From the NCBI GenBank assembly GCA_026706395.1, contig JAPOYU010000023.1:5193-10715 (forward strand): a stretch of DNA of 5,523 nucleotides, written 5' to 3'. The DNA is from Chloroflexota bacterium. Its GTDB lineage: Bacteria; Chloroflexota; Anaerolineae; Aggregatilineales; Phototrophicaceae. The notes beneath the pieces are model-generated. The model was not told the origin of the DNA. It saw only the letters and a program-made list of their open reading frames with translations, and did no database searches. This document shows positions 5,503 through 5,523 of this stretch, piece after piece (position 1 is the stretch's first letter; every line of letters begins with the position of its first letter). Made by a program: the position numbers and the translations under genes.

Positions 5503-5523
5503 ATGTATCTCGTCGTCGGGCTG
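5503..5523 (+). CDS. pth: Start of a probable peptidyl-tRNA hydrolase gene, cut by window end
   Basis: From ATG 5503 the frame reads M-Y-L-V-V-G-L up to the window edge. Peptidyl-tRNA hydrolase (Pth) proteins characteristically begin with M-x-L-I/V-V-G-L-G-N-P-G, so the seven residues fit that family well. Pth releases peptides from tRNAs that have dropped off the ribosome. The start lies 11 nt after the HMG-CoA synthase stop, which suggests co-transcription, although no clear ribosome site is visible. An ATG at 5499 in another frame would read MNVSRRRA and has no family signal. Only seven codons are seen, so the call is tentative. Confidence 0.55.

Noticed and set aside
5499..5523. ATG 5499 as the start of the last gene (MNVSRRRA)
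   Set aside because: The overlapping frame from 5503 gives a recognisable Pth N-terminus, while this one has no family signal; it cannot be fully excluded with so few codons.
1..5523. CRISPR array, insertion sequence or a new defence system
   Set aside because: No regularly spaced long repeats, transposase or defence-type domains are present on either strand.

Overview
The window reads as a bacterial chromosomal segment of moderately high GC (roughly 55-60% by eye). It holds the 3' part of a tRNA, four full-length protein genes of recognisable families, one small membrane protein of unknown function, and the first codons of a further gene. An archaeal-type HMG-CoA synthase next to a class II HMG-CoA reductase, a selenocysteine-encoding selD and a tRNA gene without encoded CCA suggest a Chloroflexota-like (Anaerolineae-like) bacterium. 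That placement is inference from gene content, not from an alignment.

Layout. 1-51 is the 3' portion of tRNA-Pro(GGG), cut by the window edge and followed by an intrinsic terminator (65-92). 200-1255 (+) is selD, selenophosphate synthetase. Its codon 17 is an in-frame UGA (248-250) at the catalytic Cys/Sec position, and a bacterial SECIS-like hairpin lies just downstream, so the gene is best read as a 351-residue selenoprotein. An ordinary gene caller would miss its first 29 residues. 1252-2457 (-) is an alpha-oxoamine synthase of serine palmitoyltransferase-like type. It is convergent with selD, and the two stop codons overlap in a CTAG palindrome. 2458-2734 is a divergent intergenic region with candidate promoters and short repeats. 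2735-2983 (+) encodes an 82-residue two-helix membrane protein followed by a clear intrinsic terminator (3009-3032). 3139-4428 and 4425-5492 (+) are mvaA (class II HMG-CoA reductase) and an archaeal-type HMG-CoA synthase, joined by an ATGA overlap. At 5503 a frame opens with MYLVVGL, the start expected of peptidyl-tRNA hydrolase.

How the genes work together. HMG-CoA synthase and reductase are consecutive steps, acetoacetyl-CoA to HMG-CoA to mevalonate, and their translational coupling points to a biosynthetic mevalonate route to isoprenoids. SelD supplies selenophosphate for selenocysteine synthesis and depends on that same pathway for its own translation, so the genome should also encode SelA, SelB and tRNA-Sec, none of which is in this window. 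The oxoamine synthase may supply a sphingoid-base or related amino-ketone precursor, but nothing around it confirms a pathway.

The most notable item is the recoded UGA of selD with its candidate SECIS. No wholly new multi-gene system is visible.
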